A DNA stretch of 61,695 bases from Bifidobacterium leontopitheci (GCF_009193355.1 NZ_WBVT01000014.1:1-61695); one strand, 5' to 3'; shown: positions 8,419-24,700, numbered from the stretch's first letter. A program made the numbers and translations. Notes: a model not told the origin generated them from the letters alone.

Positions 8419-9948
8419 TTGTATATTTCGCGCCTTGCGCTCGACCACTTCCGCTCATGGCGGCACTGCGTGCTCGACCTGAAGCCGGGCGTGAACGTGC
8501 TGCAGGGCGCGAACGGACTGGGCAAGACGAACCTCGTCGAAGCGGTCGAAGTGCTGTCGACCGGCGGCAGCCACCGCACCACCGGATCGATGCCGCTCAT
8601 CGAACGCGGCGAGAAGACCGCGACGATCCGCGCCAACGTCGAAGGCGCGCGACGCGGCAGCGGCGATACGGTCACGCTCGAGGCGACCGTCAACCTGCGC
8701 GGCGCGAACCGGGCGCGCGTCAACGGCGGCCAGTCACGCTACCTGCGCGAGATCGTCGGCGACATCCCGACCGTCTCGTTCACCCCAGAAGACCAGCAGT
8801 TCGTCGCCGGTGACCCCGCCGTACGCCGGCAGTTCCTCGACCAGGCGGCGTCGCTGCTCATCCCCGGCTACGCGGCGCAGCTGCAGACGTTCACCCGCAT
8901 CGCCAAGCAGCGTGCAGCCCTGCTCAAACAGCTCGGCAACCGGCAGAAGGCCGGCGAACCGCTCGACGCGGCGCTCAGCGGACTCGAGATCTGGACCGGG
9001 CAGTTCATCACCGCCGGCGTGGCGCTCAGCCGGCAGCGGCAGCGGCTGATCGAACGGCTGAACCGGTCGTTCGGCCCGCTCTACGCGCGGCTCGCCGGAC
9101 TGGACGGCACGGCGGGTGACGTGTCGGCGAGCGGCGGAATCGCGCGGCTTGGCGGGGACTATGGTACTGACGGCGTCACGGCGAGCGGTGCAGGTGACGA
9201 CGTCACCGAAGACGATGTCACGGCTGACGGTGTCACGGCTGACGACGGTGCTGCTGACAGCGGCAGTGTCATCGGTGACAGTGGCAGTGTCATCGATGAC
9301 CATGTCACGGATTCCGCTTCCGGCAACGGTTTCGCCGCCGGGCTGACCTACGCGCCGTCGTTCGAGGAGATCCTGTACAGCGACGCTCCCGAACCGCTCA
9401 TCAGCGAGCATTTCCAGCGGATCTACGCCGGCGAGGTGGCACGCGGCATCAACCTGATCGGGCCGCAGCGCGACGACATCACCGTGACGCTCGACGGTAT
9501 GCCCGCACGCGAGTTCGCGTCGAACGGCGAGACGTGGACGCTGGCACTGGCGTTGCGGATGGCGCAATATCAGGCGTTGTGCGAGGAGTTCGACGAGCGT
9601 CCGATCGTGATTCTCGACGATGTGTTCGCCCAGCTCGACGAGACGCGGCGGCAGGAGATCATGCGGTTCGCCGCGCGGCAGGACCAGGTGCTCATCACCG
9701 TCGCCGCCGCCAGCGACATCCCCGCGGTCGCGGTCGCCGGAAACCGTGACGATGTCAGTGACGTCGTCGGTGGTGACGTTGTCGGTGGTGACGTTGTCGG
9801 TGGTGACGTCGTCAACGAAGACGTCGTCGGCAAAGACGTCGTCGGCAAAGACGTCGTCGGCAAAGACGTCGTCAACGAACTAGCTGTGCCGATGCACCTG
9901 ATCGACGTCGCGCAACTGGCCGCACAGCAGAACGCCGAGGCCGAGTGA
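8419..9948 (+). CDS. recF: DNA replication and repair protein RecF with two repeat expansions
   Basis: RecF is an SMC-like ATPase that helps load RecA at gaps. The N terminus YISRLALDHFRSWRHCVLDL and Walker A GANGLGKTNLVEAVEVLS are diagnostic; the C-terminal ABC-type end (RPIVILDDVFAQLD) is intact. The start is TTG, with AGAGGAG at proper distance. The protein is 509 aa; most RecF proteins are about 360-400. The excess is two low-complexity inserts: a D/V/T/S/G-rich stretch at about residues 233-303, and a tandem DVVGGDVVGGDVV / DVVGKDVVGKDVV block at about residues 443-489. The second is encoded by 15-bp repeats of the type GACGTTGTCGGTGGT and GACGTCGTCGGCAAA. Both inserts avoid the ATPase motifs, so the enzyme may still work. 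The next gene begins one base after the stop. Confidence 0.95.
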   Translation: MYISRLALDHFRSWRHCVLDLKPGVNVLQGANGLGKTNLVEAVEVLSTGGSHRTTGSMPLIERGEKTATIRANVEGARRGSGDTVTLEATVNLRGANRARVNGGQSRYLREIVGDIPTVSFTPEDQQFVAGDPAVRRQFLDQAASLLIPGYAAQLQTFTRIAKQRAALLKQLGNRQKAGEPLDAALSGLEIWTGQFITAGVALSRQRQRLIERLNRSFGPLYARLAGLDGTAGDVSASGGIARLGGDYGTDGVTASGAGDDVTEDDVTADGVTADDGAADSGSVIGDSGSVIDDHVTDSASGNGFAAGLTYAPSFEEILYSDAPEPLISEHFQRIYAGEVARGINLIGPQRDDITVTLDGMPAREFASNGETWTLALALRMAQYQALCEEFDERPIVILDDVFAQLDETRRQEIMRFAARQDQVLITVAAASDIPAVAVAGNRDDVSDVVGGDVVGGDVVGGDVVNEDVVGKDVVGKDVVGKDVVNELAVPMHLIDVAQLAAQQNAEAE

Positions 9949-9949
9949 C

Positions 9950-10435
9950 ATGCGCGAACCGGTGACCGTGACCCTGCACCTCGACGAACGCAAGCTGCCC
10001 GCCGAAGTGTTCGAGTCGATTGCGAAGCGTGCCGGAATCCGGCGCGAGCGGCGGCTGCAGGCCGAAGCCGCGTGGGAGAGTTTCGGCAAGCCGGGGCGTG
10101 ACCCCGCCAAACTGGGCAGCGTCGCCGGGCTGCTCGCGCGTGAGGACCACTGGACGCCGTACCTCAAGATCGCGCAGCTGCGCACCCACTGGGACCAGGT
10201 GGTCGGGGCCGCCGTCGCCCAGCATTCGCAGGTGATGGGCGTGATCGACGGCGTCATGACCATTCGCGCGGATTCGGCCGCATGGGCGACCCAGCTGACG
10301 TACCTCGTGCCGCAGTTCGAGCGGACCATCAAGGAGCGGCTCGACGGGCTCGACATTCAGGAGATCCGTGTGGTCGGGCCGCGGCCGGAGTCGAAGCGCG
10401 GTCTGTACCGGCGCGGCCGGCGCGGCCGGAGGTAG
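9950..10435 (+). CDS. dciA: DciA-like DUF721 protein
   Basis: This 161-aa protein has the DUF721/DciA core: ...HWDQVVGAAVAQHSQVMGVIDG-VMTIRADSAAWATQLTYLVPQ. DciA is the ancestral operator of the replicative helicase DnaB, found in bacteria lacking DnaC/DnaI. The gene starts one base after the recF stop and is the usual actinobacterial neighbour (recF-DUF721-gyrB). The C terminus is Arg-rich (KRGLYRRGRRGRR), probably contacting DNA. Family membership is based on sequence features and context; helicase loading is known for the family and not shown here. Confidence 0.88.
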   Translation: MREPVTVTLHLDERKLPAEVFESIAKRAGIRRERRLQAEAAWESFGKPGRDPAKLGSVAGLLAREDHWTPYLKIAQLRTHWDQVVGAAVAQHSQVMGVIDGVMTIRADSAAWATQLTYLVPQFERTIKERLDGLDIQEIRVVGPRPESKRGLYRRGRRGRR

Positions 10436-10474
10436 GGCTGCGGCCGGATTGCGAGGGCTGCGGGGGCCTGGTTG

Positions 10475-10745
10475 TGTCCGTTGTCGGCTCGGACGGCGGC
10501 TGTATTGGTTGGAACCGGACGCTGATTGGCGGTTTGGCGTCCGTTTTCGACCAAGAGCGTGTGGGGATTGGTTGGAACCGGACGCTGAGCGGCTGATTAC
10601 CGTCCGTTTTCGACTGGGAGTGCGGACGGATTGGTCGGATCCGGACGCTATATGGCCGATTTGCGTCCGTTTTCGACGAGGAGCGCAGCTGCGCTGATGA
10701 GAAACGACCGCTGAGCGGCTGTTTTGCGTCCGTTTTCGACCATGA
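10475..10745. repeat. 63-bp-period palindrome array (CGTCCG family)
   Basis: The core CGTCCG begins at 10538, 10601, 10664 and 10727, exactly 63 bp apart. A degenerate copy (TGTCCG) starts at 10475, again 63 bp earlier. Each unit has a left arm like GGTCGGAAACGGACGC, a variable loop of about 14-16 bp, a right arm GCGTCCGTTTTCGACC and a short spacer. It lies between dciA and gyrB. Confidence 0.85.
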
Positions 10746-10775
10746 TGGCAGCCGAAGGAGCGGAAAAGGGACGGG

Positions 10776-11047
10776 GAGTGCGGCTCGTCGGGATTATTCG
10801 ACCGACCGTACTCAGGGAAGGGTCTACGAGTACGGTCCGTCGGGATTGATGGAACGGACCGTACTCGTAGGCCTGGTTAGAGTACGGTTTGTCAGAAAAA
10901 CATGACGGAGCGTACTCTAACCGGCTGTGCGAGTACGGTTTGTTGGGGGAATGTGGCCGACCGTACTCGGAATGGGATGTGCGAGTACGGTTTGTCAGGA
11001 AAAAATGACGGAACGTACTCGGAATGGGGTGTACGGGTACGGTTCGT
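10776..11047. repeat. 52-bp-period palindrome array (GAGTACGG family)
   Basis: Units start with GAGTACGG or a near match at 10776, 10828, 10880, 10931, 10983 and 11035, giving steps of 52, 52, 51, 52 and 52. Each has a 14-bp arm (GAGTACGGTCCGTC type), a loop of about 10 bp, the inverted arm (GACGGACCGTACTC type) and a spacer of about 14 bp. It directly follows the 63-bp array. The open frames through it are products of the repeats. Confidence 0.83.
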
Positions 11048-11059
11048 TGTGATGTTGCG

Positions 11060-11342
11060 GGTGACGCTCCCCCAGTCAGCTTCGCTGACAGCCTCCTCCA
11101 CCGAGGGGGCCGAGGGCGGCGAGTCGGTCAGTTTGCCGGCAACGACCGGCACAGCGAACCAGTGCAACCTGAAAAATCGCTAGAAGCGCCTATAACGGCA
11201 ACGTCGTTGTACGCGGGTACAATGGCGGATATTAGGTTAAACGCTCACAGACCCCCGTTATTCGTGTCGTAGAGCGTATCGCCCATAAAAATGGCTTTCA
11301 TAGCGAAGCGAAAACGGAAGAACATGCAGGAGGGAACCGTTA
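11060..11342 (+). promoter_or_regulatory. gyrB leader with repeat copy and candidate promoter
   Basis: A copy of the CCCCCAGTCAGC / CCTCCACCGAGGGGG repeat lies at about 11067-11118. Downstream, a small palindrome TTGTACGCGGGTACAA (11208-11223) contains TACAAT (11218-11223), a candidate -10 element. The gyrB Shine-Dalgarno AGGAGGG is at 11328-11334. The promoter call is tentative. Confidence 0.4.
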
Positions 11343-13478
<2,136 letters not shown>

Positions 13479-13792
13479 GCGGCGATGAACAGAGGGCACA
13501 GGATCGACGCGTGATACCCACTCTCGGCTCCCCTTGTGAGGGGAGCTGGCTCGCGTAGCGAGACTGAGGGGTAGACAGGCGCTACAGGCGGCTGCGGCGA
13601 TAAGTCAACAAGCGGGTGACGCTCCCCCAGTCACGGCCTGCGGCCGTGCCAGCCCCCTCCACCGAGGGGGCCGAGAGGGCGGGATTCCCGGTTCGCACCA
13701 TTCGGCTCGGTCCTCCACCGAGGGGCCGAGAGGGCGAAGAATCCTGACGCCGCCGACAACTGAAGATGTTGAGATAACAAAGGAACAACCAA
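13479..13792. repeat. gyrB-gyrA spacer with palindromic repeats
   Basis: The spacer holds a CTCCCCTTGTGAGGGGAG hairpin (about 13528-13545), then a repeat copy at about 13620-13680 (CCCCCAGTCACGGCC, GGCCGTGCCAGCCCCC, CCTCCACCGAGGGGG) and a partial copy at 13704-13735. The gyrA Shine-Dalgarno AAAGGA is at about 13779-13784. No gene is supported. Confidence 0.6.
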
Positions 13793-16474
<2,682 letters not shown>

Positions 16475-16564
16475 TCGTCGCAAAAAACTGATAGCCTCAG
16501 CTAAGAGTCATCTCGGCGAGAGGCCCAGACCATCGGGATCATCGGAAGTGAGCAAGGAGCAACG

Positions 16565-17140
16565 ATGAGTGAGAACTTCGAGCACGGCGGCATTGGCGAA
16601 CCGCCGCTGCCGGGACCGCATGACGGTGCCGAAGCGCAGGAAGGCGCACGCCCGGGCGGACGACGGGTCGCGCGTTCGATTTCGAACCACCCGCTGCCGG
16701 AAAGCGAGCCGCGCGTGGCCGCAGCGACCGCCGAACCGCGTTCCGGCGGCTCACGGCCGGTGCGTCGCGGCACGCCGCGCGCCCGCCGCATGAACCTGTC
16801 GCTCACGCACATCAACGCATGGTCCGTGGCGAAGATGTCGTTCATGCTCTCCATCGCCGGCGCGATCATTCAGGTGATCGCCACGCTGCTCGTCTGGCTG
16901 CTCATGGATGCGGTCGGCGTGTTCGACCAGCTCAACCAGATCGTCAAGTCGACCGGTCTGAACACCGGTACGCTCGACCTGCAGAGCGTCTTCAGCCTGT
17001 CGACCGTGCTGTCGGTGGTGACGATTCTGGCGATTGTGGGCGTCGTGCTCGTCACGCTGCTCGCGACGATCGTCGCGCTGCTGTATAACGTGGTCAGCTC
17101 GCTGGTCGGCGGCGTGCACATCACGCTCGGTGACGACTGA
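16565..17140 (+). CDS. DUF3566 transmembrane protein
   Basis: This 191-aa protein has a disordered basic N-terminal part (about residues 1-75), then a DUF3566 domain starting NLSLTHINAWSVAKMSFMLS. Two membrane helices are visible (about residues 85-117 and 143-170). A small integral membrane protein of this family usually follows gyrA in actinobacteria; its role is not established. GAGCAAGGAG precedes the ATG. A strong terminator follows, so gyrA-DUF3566 is probably one transcript. Confidence 0.88.
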   Translation: MSENFEHGGIGEPPLPGPHDGAEAQEGARPGGRRVARSISNHPLPESEPRVAAATAEPRSGGSRPVRRGTPRARRMNLSLTHINAWSVAKMSFMLSIAGAIIQVIATLLVWLLMDAVGVFDQLNQIVKSTGLNTGTLDLQSVFSLSTVLSVVTILAIVGVVLVTLLATIVALLYNVVSSLVGGVHITLGDD

Positions 17141-17155
17141 GGTTTGATTGTCTGG

Positions 17156-17181
17156 AAAAGGCTCCCGGAAGGGAGCCTTTT
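17156..17181 (+). terminator. Rho-independent terminator after DUF3566 gene
   Basis: A perfect 11-bp stem, AAAAGGCTCCC and GGGAGCCTTTT, has a GGAA loop and a T-rich tail. It lies 15 bp after the stop codon and closes the gyrB-gyrA-DUF3566 region. Confidence 0.93.
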
Positions 17182-17265
17182 CTGGTTTGTGGGGGTGTTT
17201 CGTGCGGTTGCGCGTAGGGGGTGCGGGCCGGTTTTTCGGGCGTCGGGCTCTCTTGAGGGCGTCGC

Positions 17266-17411
17266 CGCGAGATGTGGGTGTTTCGGTTGGCGGATTATCG
17301 ATGTGCTGTGGAACGGTGATTGCGCGAAAACGGCTTGATAGAGCCGTTTCTGGCTTGTTGTGCATATGCGGGGCCTGCCGTTTTCCGCGAACGAAACACC
17401 CACATCTCGCG
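17266..17411. repeat. 20-bp inverted repeat with inner hairpin
   Basis: CGCGAGATGTGGGTGTTTCG (17266-17285) is repeated exactly in inverted orientation at 17392-17411. Between them, at 17322-17350, is a hairpin AAAACGGCT-TGATAG-AGCCGTTT, nearly the same as one at 214-240. The unit could be a small mobile element remnant or an RNA structure. Confidence 0.7.
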
Positions 17412-17438
17412 TTGATGCCGTGTCGCGGTGCTGTTCGG

Positions 17439-17720
17439 CGTCCCGAACGTGCAAAACGTGCGATGTTGCGCGATTGAGACGTCCCGAATGTGCAAGATGA
17501 GGGTTGTTGCGCGTTCGAGACACGACGCTCGGCGGTCCGGCGGATGCGCGCGTGTTGGAGCGTGCTGAAAAGGGCTGTTTTCCAACGGTTGCAGGTGTCA
17601 CGGCGTGGAGCGTATCGGGCGAGGTGTGTCCCGAATGCGCAACAGGGACGGTTTTGCGCATTCGGGACGTCCCGATTGTGCAGGAATGTGATTATTGCGC
17701 GTTCGGGACGCCCGTGCGAG
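17439..17720. repeat. 41-bp-period palindrome array (CGTCCCGA family)
   Basis: Copies of CGTCCCGA or near matches begin at 17439 and 17480 (41 bp apart), and at 17627, 17668 and 17709 (41 and 41). Each unit is a 16-bp arm (CGTCCCGAACGTGCAA), about 9 bp of loop and the inverted arm (TTGCGCGTTCGGGACG type), with no spacer between units. DNA at 17490-17620 between the two groups is degenerate. The gap 17721-17940 shows nothing I recognise. Confidence 0.72.
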
Positions 17721-17947
17721 CGGGGATGCGCTTGACCAGCCCATCACGTCGGTGAGCGGGCAGGCGCACGGACGTCCGCGCTCACGTGGGCGCCCTATGC
17801 GAGCCGCTCAGCGGCTGCTGAGGGACGTGTGCATACGCAAGGGGATGCGGGGCGGGATTGCTCCGCTGCGCGTGATGCCCGGCACGGGTTCCCGCTGTGG
17901 ATCATCGTGAGGTCGCGGCCGGCGACCCATCGCCGTTGCATCCGCTC

Positions 17948-18140
17948 GAGCACGTTTCGTTGTGGTTTTGCGACAGACCGTACTCGAACACCCCCATTCG
18001 AGTACGTTTCGTCGGGAGATGATGATGGACAGTACTTGAAACAGTTGATTCGGGTACGGTCGGTCGAGGAAAAACGACGGACCGTACTCGGGACAGCTCT
18101 TGCGAGTACGGTCCGTCGGGGAGAATCGACCGATCGTACC
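17948..18140. repeat. 52-bp-period palindrome array (GAGTACGG family), second locus
   Basis: Cores begin at 17948, 18000, 18052 and 18104, exactly 52 bp apart, with inverted partners (CGTACTCG type) between them. The family is the same as at 10776-11047, about 7 kb away on the other side of gyrBA. Confidence 0.82.
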
Positions 18141-18192
18141 CATACGGTCCCGTAGGGTTTCCTTCCTTGTTCGGCGGTTGTCTGGCGGGGTA

Positions 18193-18281
18193 TCACAACT
18201 TGCACGGCCGTGGTCGCGGAGTCGAGGGCGAGCGGCTGTATCACAACTTGCACGAATGGGCGTTTTGTGCAAGTTGTGACC
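18193..18281. repeat. TCACAACTTGCAC direct and inverted repeats
   Basis: TCACAACTTGCAC occurs at 18193 and 18241 in direct orientation, and as GTGCAAGTTGTGA at about 18267-18279. It looks like a further, short family of the intergenic palindromes. Confidence 0.55.
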
Positions 18282-18476
18282 ATTTCGGGTGACGGACGCG
18301 GTATTGCGCAGTCGCGGTTGACTAGTTGCGGCGGGTTGCGGGGCGTGGTGAGTTGTGAGACAGTGCGACTCACCGGGTTGCGGGGCAGGGCGCCTCACTA
18401 GGTTGCGGGGGCGGGGCTTGATTCGGGGGAAATCCGCCCCGAATGCGTGATTGCGTGATCATTGCCGCATGTCCAC

Positions 18477-18560
18477 AAGCGCTTACGACACGCCCAAGTC
18501 ATTGCGGAACGGAATGAAAACGATTACCGGGTTGTGACCGGTTACGCTAGCGCATACAAT
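18477..18560 (+). promoter_or_regulatory. Promoter and operators of the first beta-helix/GH43 gene
   Basis: AAGCGCTT lies at 18477-18484 and the palindrome GTGACCGGTTAC at 18534-18545. A sigma-A-like promoter overlaps the second: -35 TTGTGA at 18532-18537, 17-bp spacer, -10 TACAAT at 18555-18560. The operator therefore covers the -35 and spacer, a repressing position. GTGACCGGTTAC with its central CG is typical of LacI-family sites. The leader to the ATG is about 200 bp. Confidence 0.75.
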
Positions 18561-18759
18561 AAATCCTTACAGCGGCATCACCGTGCGCCCCGCCATGCGG
18601 TTGTGACGGCCCGCATCCTGATGTTTGCGATAACTCAACAACAACTCAACGAGGAATGGAAACCACCGGAAGGGCGAAGACACCCGGAAGGTCGAAACAC
18701 GGCGGCGGACGCATCCCGCGCCCACCCCCGGATCAAGGAAGGTCGAAGAGGTTTCATCC

Positions 18760-21700
18760 ATGATCGGAAAGAAGATAACCGGCGGCATTGTCGCGGCTGC
18801 GACGCTGCTGTCACTGGGTCTGGTGGTCGCGCCCACGGCGCAGGCCGCCACGACCGCAGCTCCGGCGGCGACGCCGACGGCCACGGGTACGACGTACTAC
18901 GTGGACTGCCAGGCGGCCGCGGGCGGTGACGGCACGCAAGCCAAACCGTTCAACTCATTCACCACGGCGAACGTCCAGGCGGCGAAGCTCACCGCAGGCG
19001 ACCAGCTGCTCTTCAAGCGCGGCACCACCTGCACCGGCGAGAACCAGACCGTCAACGGCGCCGCCAACGTCAAGGCCGCGCTGCGCCTCGTCGGCGTGAA
19101 GGGCACCGCCGACGCGCCCATCGTCGTAAGCGACTACGGCGACGCCAGCGCCCCCGCACCCGTCCTCGCCGGCGACGGCGTGGCCGACGTGGTGCTGCTG
19201 CGCAACAGCGAATACGTCACCGTGCAGAACCTCGACATCACCAACACGGACGCCGAGGCCAACCACTACAAGTACATGCGCCGCGGCATCACCGCGGAGA
19301 ACGACAACGCCGGCAAGCTCAGCGGCATCGTCATCCGCAACAACACGATTCACGACATCTACGGCGAGAAGCAGAAGGACCTCGGCGGCTCGGCGGCCAT
19401 CCAGCTGGAGAACTACGGCCGCTCCATCCCCGTCGACGGCGCCACGCAGACCAAGGGCTCCGTCAAGACCGACAACTCGCGCAAGACCCGCTCGTGGTTC
19501 GACGACGTGCAGATCGTCGGCAACACGATCACGAACGTGAACCGCTCCGGCATCAACATGTCCACCGACTTCCGCTGCCGCGAGGACGTGGCGTGGGATT
19601 GCGGCCTTTCCGGATCGACCCGCGACCAGTACCCGTGGACCCCGAACACGAACCTGTACATCGCCGAGAACACGTTGAAGGACATCGGCGGCGACGGCAT
19701 CGTCGTGCAGATGTCCGATGGCGCGGTCGTCGAGAAGAACTACCTCGAGAACGCGGCGAGCATCTCAGGGCAGGGCTCCAACGCGGGCATTTGGAACTGG
19801 AACTCCGACAACACGCTGTTCCAGTACAACGAGGTCACGAACACGCAGCGACTGCCGGGCAACAACGACGGCACCGCGTGGGACTTCGACTACGGCACCC
19901 GCAACACGGTCTTCCAGTACAACTACAGCCATGACAATGCGGGCGGTTCCGCCCTCGTGTGCGCCTGCACCAACTGGATGGGTACCAAGGAGAACATTGG
20001 TCTGGCCATCGGTGGCGTCTTCCGCTACAACCTGTCCGTCAACGACGGCGTAGCGGCGAAGAAGATCGCCGACAACGTCATCGACAGCTACCGTACCGCG
20101 CAGCTGTACGGCATCACCGACCTGAACTTCTACAACAACACCGTCGTGTTGCCGGAAGGCGACAACGTCACGTTCGCCGGTGTGAACAACAGCGACGGCG
20201 CCAGCGTCAGCTATGCCAACAACGTGATCATCGCGCAGGACGGCACCAACCTGGCCGATCAGAACGGCAAGGTCGCCGATGACCAGTTCCAGCTCAACTA
20301 CGGCAACAACCTGTACGTGGGCGGCGACGCCGCCAAGTGGGCCAAGGCCGGCAAGAACGGCAACACGACTGTTACGCTGGCCGACTATCTCGCGGCCACC
20401 GGCGTCGACCTCGCGGCCGTCGCCAAGGGTGACCTGAGCAGCCTGTACGGCGAGAAGGCGACCGCCTACGCCAAGGCCAAGGGTCGCGCGATGGCGTCCG
20501 ACGACTTCCCGTTCGCGATCAGCAACACGCACCTGACCGCCAAGAACGCGCTGAAGACGCTTGACTTCCCGCACGGCTTCAACCACGCGAAGCAGACGTA
20601 CGGCGATCAGGTCGCCGTCTCCGGCTGGTCCGCCCCGGCGGTCGGCGCCTTCCAGGGCGCGGCCACCACCGAGACCGGCAAGGCCGCCGACCTGGCCGCA
20701 GGAAAGTCCGCGACCATCGACGCGCCCGGCAACTCGACCATCGAGGTCACCGCCACCACGAGCGGCGACGCGCAGCTCGGCGTGGCACTCGCCAACGACC
20801 GCGGCTACACGCAGACCACGAGCGGCGAGGCAGGCAAGAAGACCCTGTTCGTGCGCACCTCGTCCGACGTCTCCAAGCTGACGCTGACCAACACCGGCAA
20901 GTCCGGCGACGTCACCGGCATCACGCTCAAGACCGTCTACGACCAGCTGTGGGATGGTTCGTTCGAGAGCGTGTATCAGAGTGGTTCGGGTGGCAATGGC
21001 GTTTCGCCGTGGTCTCCGGCCAACCGCGATCATTCGAAGAGCCATGACAACGACAACACCGCTCGCGTCAAGCGCTACCGTTCCGACCTCAACCAGAAGG
21101 ACGCGGTCGTCTCCGGCGAGCGTGCCGCCAAGCTCGGCAAGCTCGATGGCGTCAGCTTCACGCAGATCGACCAGCGCAACATCCCCGCCAAGCGCGGCAA
21201 GACCTACCAGCTCGGCTTCTGGGCGACCACCGGCGACAGCACCGACGACAAGTCGACCGTCACCGCGACCGTCAAGTACCGCAAGGAAGGCTCCGGCGCA
21301 GGCGGCAGCTTCGGCCAGTACGCCACGCAGCTGCTCGCCAAGTCCGCGGACGGCAAGACCGCCGCGGCCGGCGAGAAGATCTACGTCACCGGCTCGTTCA
21401 CCGTGCCGTGGGACGCGGCCGCCGACAGCGCGCTGTGGGTCAACATCCAGCAGGGTGATCTCAAGGACGGCTCCTTCGCGTACATCGACAACGTGACCCT
21501 CACCGAGGTTCCCACCCCGGCCACCGACATCGCGTCGATCGCCGTCACCAAGCAGCCGACCAAGACCGCATACAAGCCGGGCGAGGAGCTCGACACGACC
21601 GGTCTTGAAGTCACCGCCACGCTCAACGATGGCAAGACCCGTAAGCTCGACGCGAGCGAATACACGCTGCTCGGCTTCGACTCGACGAAGGCCGGCACCG

Positions 21701-24700
21701 TGACCGTCACCGTCAAGCTCAACGCCGACGGCGACAAGACCGCCACGTTCGACGTGACCGTCAAGAACGAAGTTGACCTCGCGAACAAGTTCTGCGCTAA
21801 CGCGGCAGTATCCGACGTGCAGACCAAGTGGGGCACCTCGTCCGCGAAGTACACCTGCGACGGCGACCTGTCGACCAACTGGTCGAACTGGAAGGACGCC
21901 TCCGAAAACGCTCCGGCCAATCCTGCATGGGCGAACTGGACGTTCGACAAGAAGTACAAGCTCGACAACCTGTACTTCTACGTCGACCAGACCTCCGCCG
22001 AAGCCGCGCCGAAGTCCGTCAAGGTGCAGTACCTGGCCGAAAACGACAAGGACTGGGTCGACACGGACATCACCTTTACGCCGAACACCTCCGACAAGAC
22101 CAAGCCGACCGTAGCCGACCTGAGCAAGCTACCGGCCACCAAGGCCATCAGCCTGATCCTGACCCCGACAACGCCGTCGAACGACGGTGAATACCCGTAC
22201 GTCAAGGTCGCCGAGGTGAAGATCATCCAGGCCGCCGACGACAACGGATACACGCCCGTCAAGCCGGCCACCAACGTGCCCACCACCGACAAGGTCCCGA
22301 CCTACACCAAGTTCGAGGCCATCGCCGATCCGGGCACCGGCAGCAAGGACTACTTCAAGCCGCTGTGGTACGCGAAGGACTCCGACACCGCGACGACCGG
22401 CAAGCACATCCAGGCCCACGGCGGCCAGGTCGTGCCCGTCCAGGAAAACGGCAAGACCGTGTACTACTGGTACGGCGAGGACCGCAGCTCCGGCTACTAC
22501 AACTCGCACGGCGTGCACGTGTACCGTTCCGAGGACGGCATGAACTGGGTCGACAAGGGCATCGCCCTGCGCTCGATCTACTACGATGCCGAGCTGACCG
22601 ACGACGACTACTTCGTGAACCTGTACGGGCTCAAGAAGGCCGACGGCACGATCGACACCGCGAAGGCCAAGAAGATCGCCTACTACCTCAACACCAACAC
22701 CGATGAAGACGGCGATGGCGTCAAGGACGTGGCGAACGCGATCTTCGAACGCCCGAAGGTGCTGTACAACGCGAAGACCAAGAAGTACGTGATGTGGTGG
22801 CACGCCGACGGTTCGCCGACCGTCGCGTCGACCTCCAACTACGCGCGCTCCCTGGCCGGCGTGGCCGTCTCCGACTCCCCGACCGGACCGTTCAAGCTGG
22901 TCGGCGCCTACCGTCTGCCCAACCGCGAGGACTACAAGACCGGCCACAGCGCGGCCGTGCCCGGTGGCTCGCGCGACATGACCGTGTTCCAGGACGACGA
23001 CGGCACCGCGTACGTGGTCTACTCCTCCGAGGAGAACCGCACGCTGTACATCGCCAAGCTGAACGACGACTACACGAACGTGGTGAAGACCACGACCGAC
23101 ACGTCCAAGATCCAGGACATCGACCTGCAGTACTCGGCCGACGGACAGTACCCGTACACGCTGGCCGACGGCGGCGAGGGCGCTCCGGTCTCCGGCAAGG
23201 ACTTCGTGATCGTCAAGGACCGCGGCATGCTTGAGGCTCCGGCGCTGTTCAAGACGAACGGCAAGTACTACCTCATCGCCTCCGGTGCGACCGGCTGGGC
23301 GCCGAACAAGCAGACCTACTACACCGCGGACTCGATCCTCGGCAAGTGGATCCGCGGCGTGCAGGCCGACGACGAGTACGAGAACACGAACTTCGCCTCC
23401 CTGCCCGAAGGCGCGGACGGCCTGCTGAGCGTGGGCGACACGCGCGGCTCGACGTTCGGCTCGCAGACGGCATCCGTGTTCGAATACCAGCCCGGCAAGT
23501 TCATCTACATTGGCGACCGCTGGAACTCCGGCGCGGCCGACTCCACCTACGTGTGGCTGCCGCTGACGGTCAACAAGACCACCGGCGCGCTCACCATGCA
23601 GAACCCGGCGACGCAGGATCCGTCCGCCTACGGTGACGGCTGGGACGCGAGCTACTGGGACCAGACGGCCAGCAACCCGCTCAACCTGGAGTCGATCAAG
23701 GTCAACGGCGAAGAGGTCGCCAACTTCGACGGCGGCACGCTCAACTACACCGTGAACACCGGTGTCTGGGGCAAGGTGCCGACGGTCGAGGCCACCGCCG
23801 TGAACCCGGACGATGTGACGGTCACCACCGACGTGAACACCGCGCGCGCGATCATCACGGTGACGGCGAAGGACGACAAGACCAAGACCGCCAACGCTAC
23901 GGCTGACAAGACCCGCGTGTACAAGGTGAACTTCACCTCGACCGTGGACGGCGCGAAGGCCGTCGCCGACCCGTGGAAGACCACGAGCTGGGGCAACGCC
24001 GGCGCGTTCGCGCAGGGCGACGCCGACGGCTCGTTCCGCATCGTCGACAAGGCGAACACCGGCGCGTGGACGAACAAGGACAACCTGTCCGCGATCTACC
24101 AGCCCGCGAAGCTCGAAGTCGGCGGCTCCATCGTGACGACCATCACGTCGTCGCAGGCCGGCAGCAACGAGGATCCGCGAGCGGGCATCATCGTGCGCAA
24201 TGACCTGAGCGAGGCCGGCCGCGGCACCGCCCACGGCTACGCGCTGCTCGTCGCAGGCGTGTCCGGATCGTTCTTCCAGACCGACTCCGACAACAACGGG
24301 TACATCGACAAGGAGTCCGCGAAGACCGCCGAGGCGGCCACCTCCGCAGACACCCCGCTGACGATCAAGCTCGTGCGCAACAGCAAGACCGAGATCGAAG
24401 GCTTCTACCAGGTGCCCGGCTCCGCGGCCGACTCCGAGTGGAAGTCGCTCGGCACGGCCACGCTGGGTGACGACGCGGCGGACAAGCTCGACGTCGGCGT
24501 CTTCGCCACATCGAACAACGGCCGCAGCGACTACAACGTCATCTTCGACGGCACCGCCATCGCCACGAAGGCCGAGCCGACCGTCGAGTCGATCAAGGTC
24601 GCCGCCGACCCGACCAAGACCGAATACACGGTCGGCGACACCTTCTCGGCCGACGGCCTGAAGGTCACGAAGTCGCTCTCCGACGGTACCGAAGCCGACG

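Noticed and set aside
17141..18759. tRNA-Ile and tRNA-Ala genes often found after gyrA in actinobacteria
   Set aside because: I looked for cloverleaf-type arms and TTCGA-type loops and saw only palindromic repeats.
18462..18929. 155-codon frame before the first giant gene
   Set aside because: It runs through the promoter, operator and signal-peptide coding DNA in another frame.
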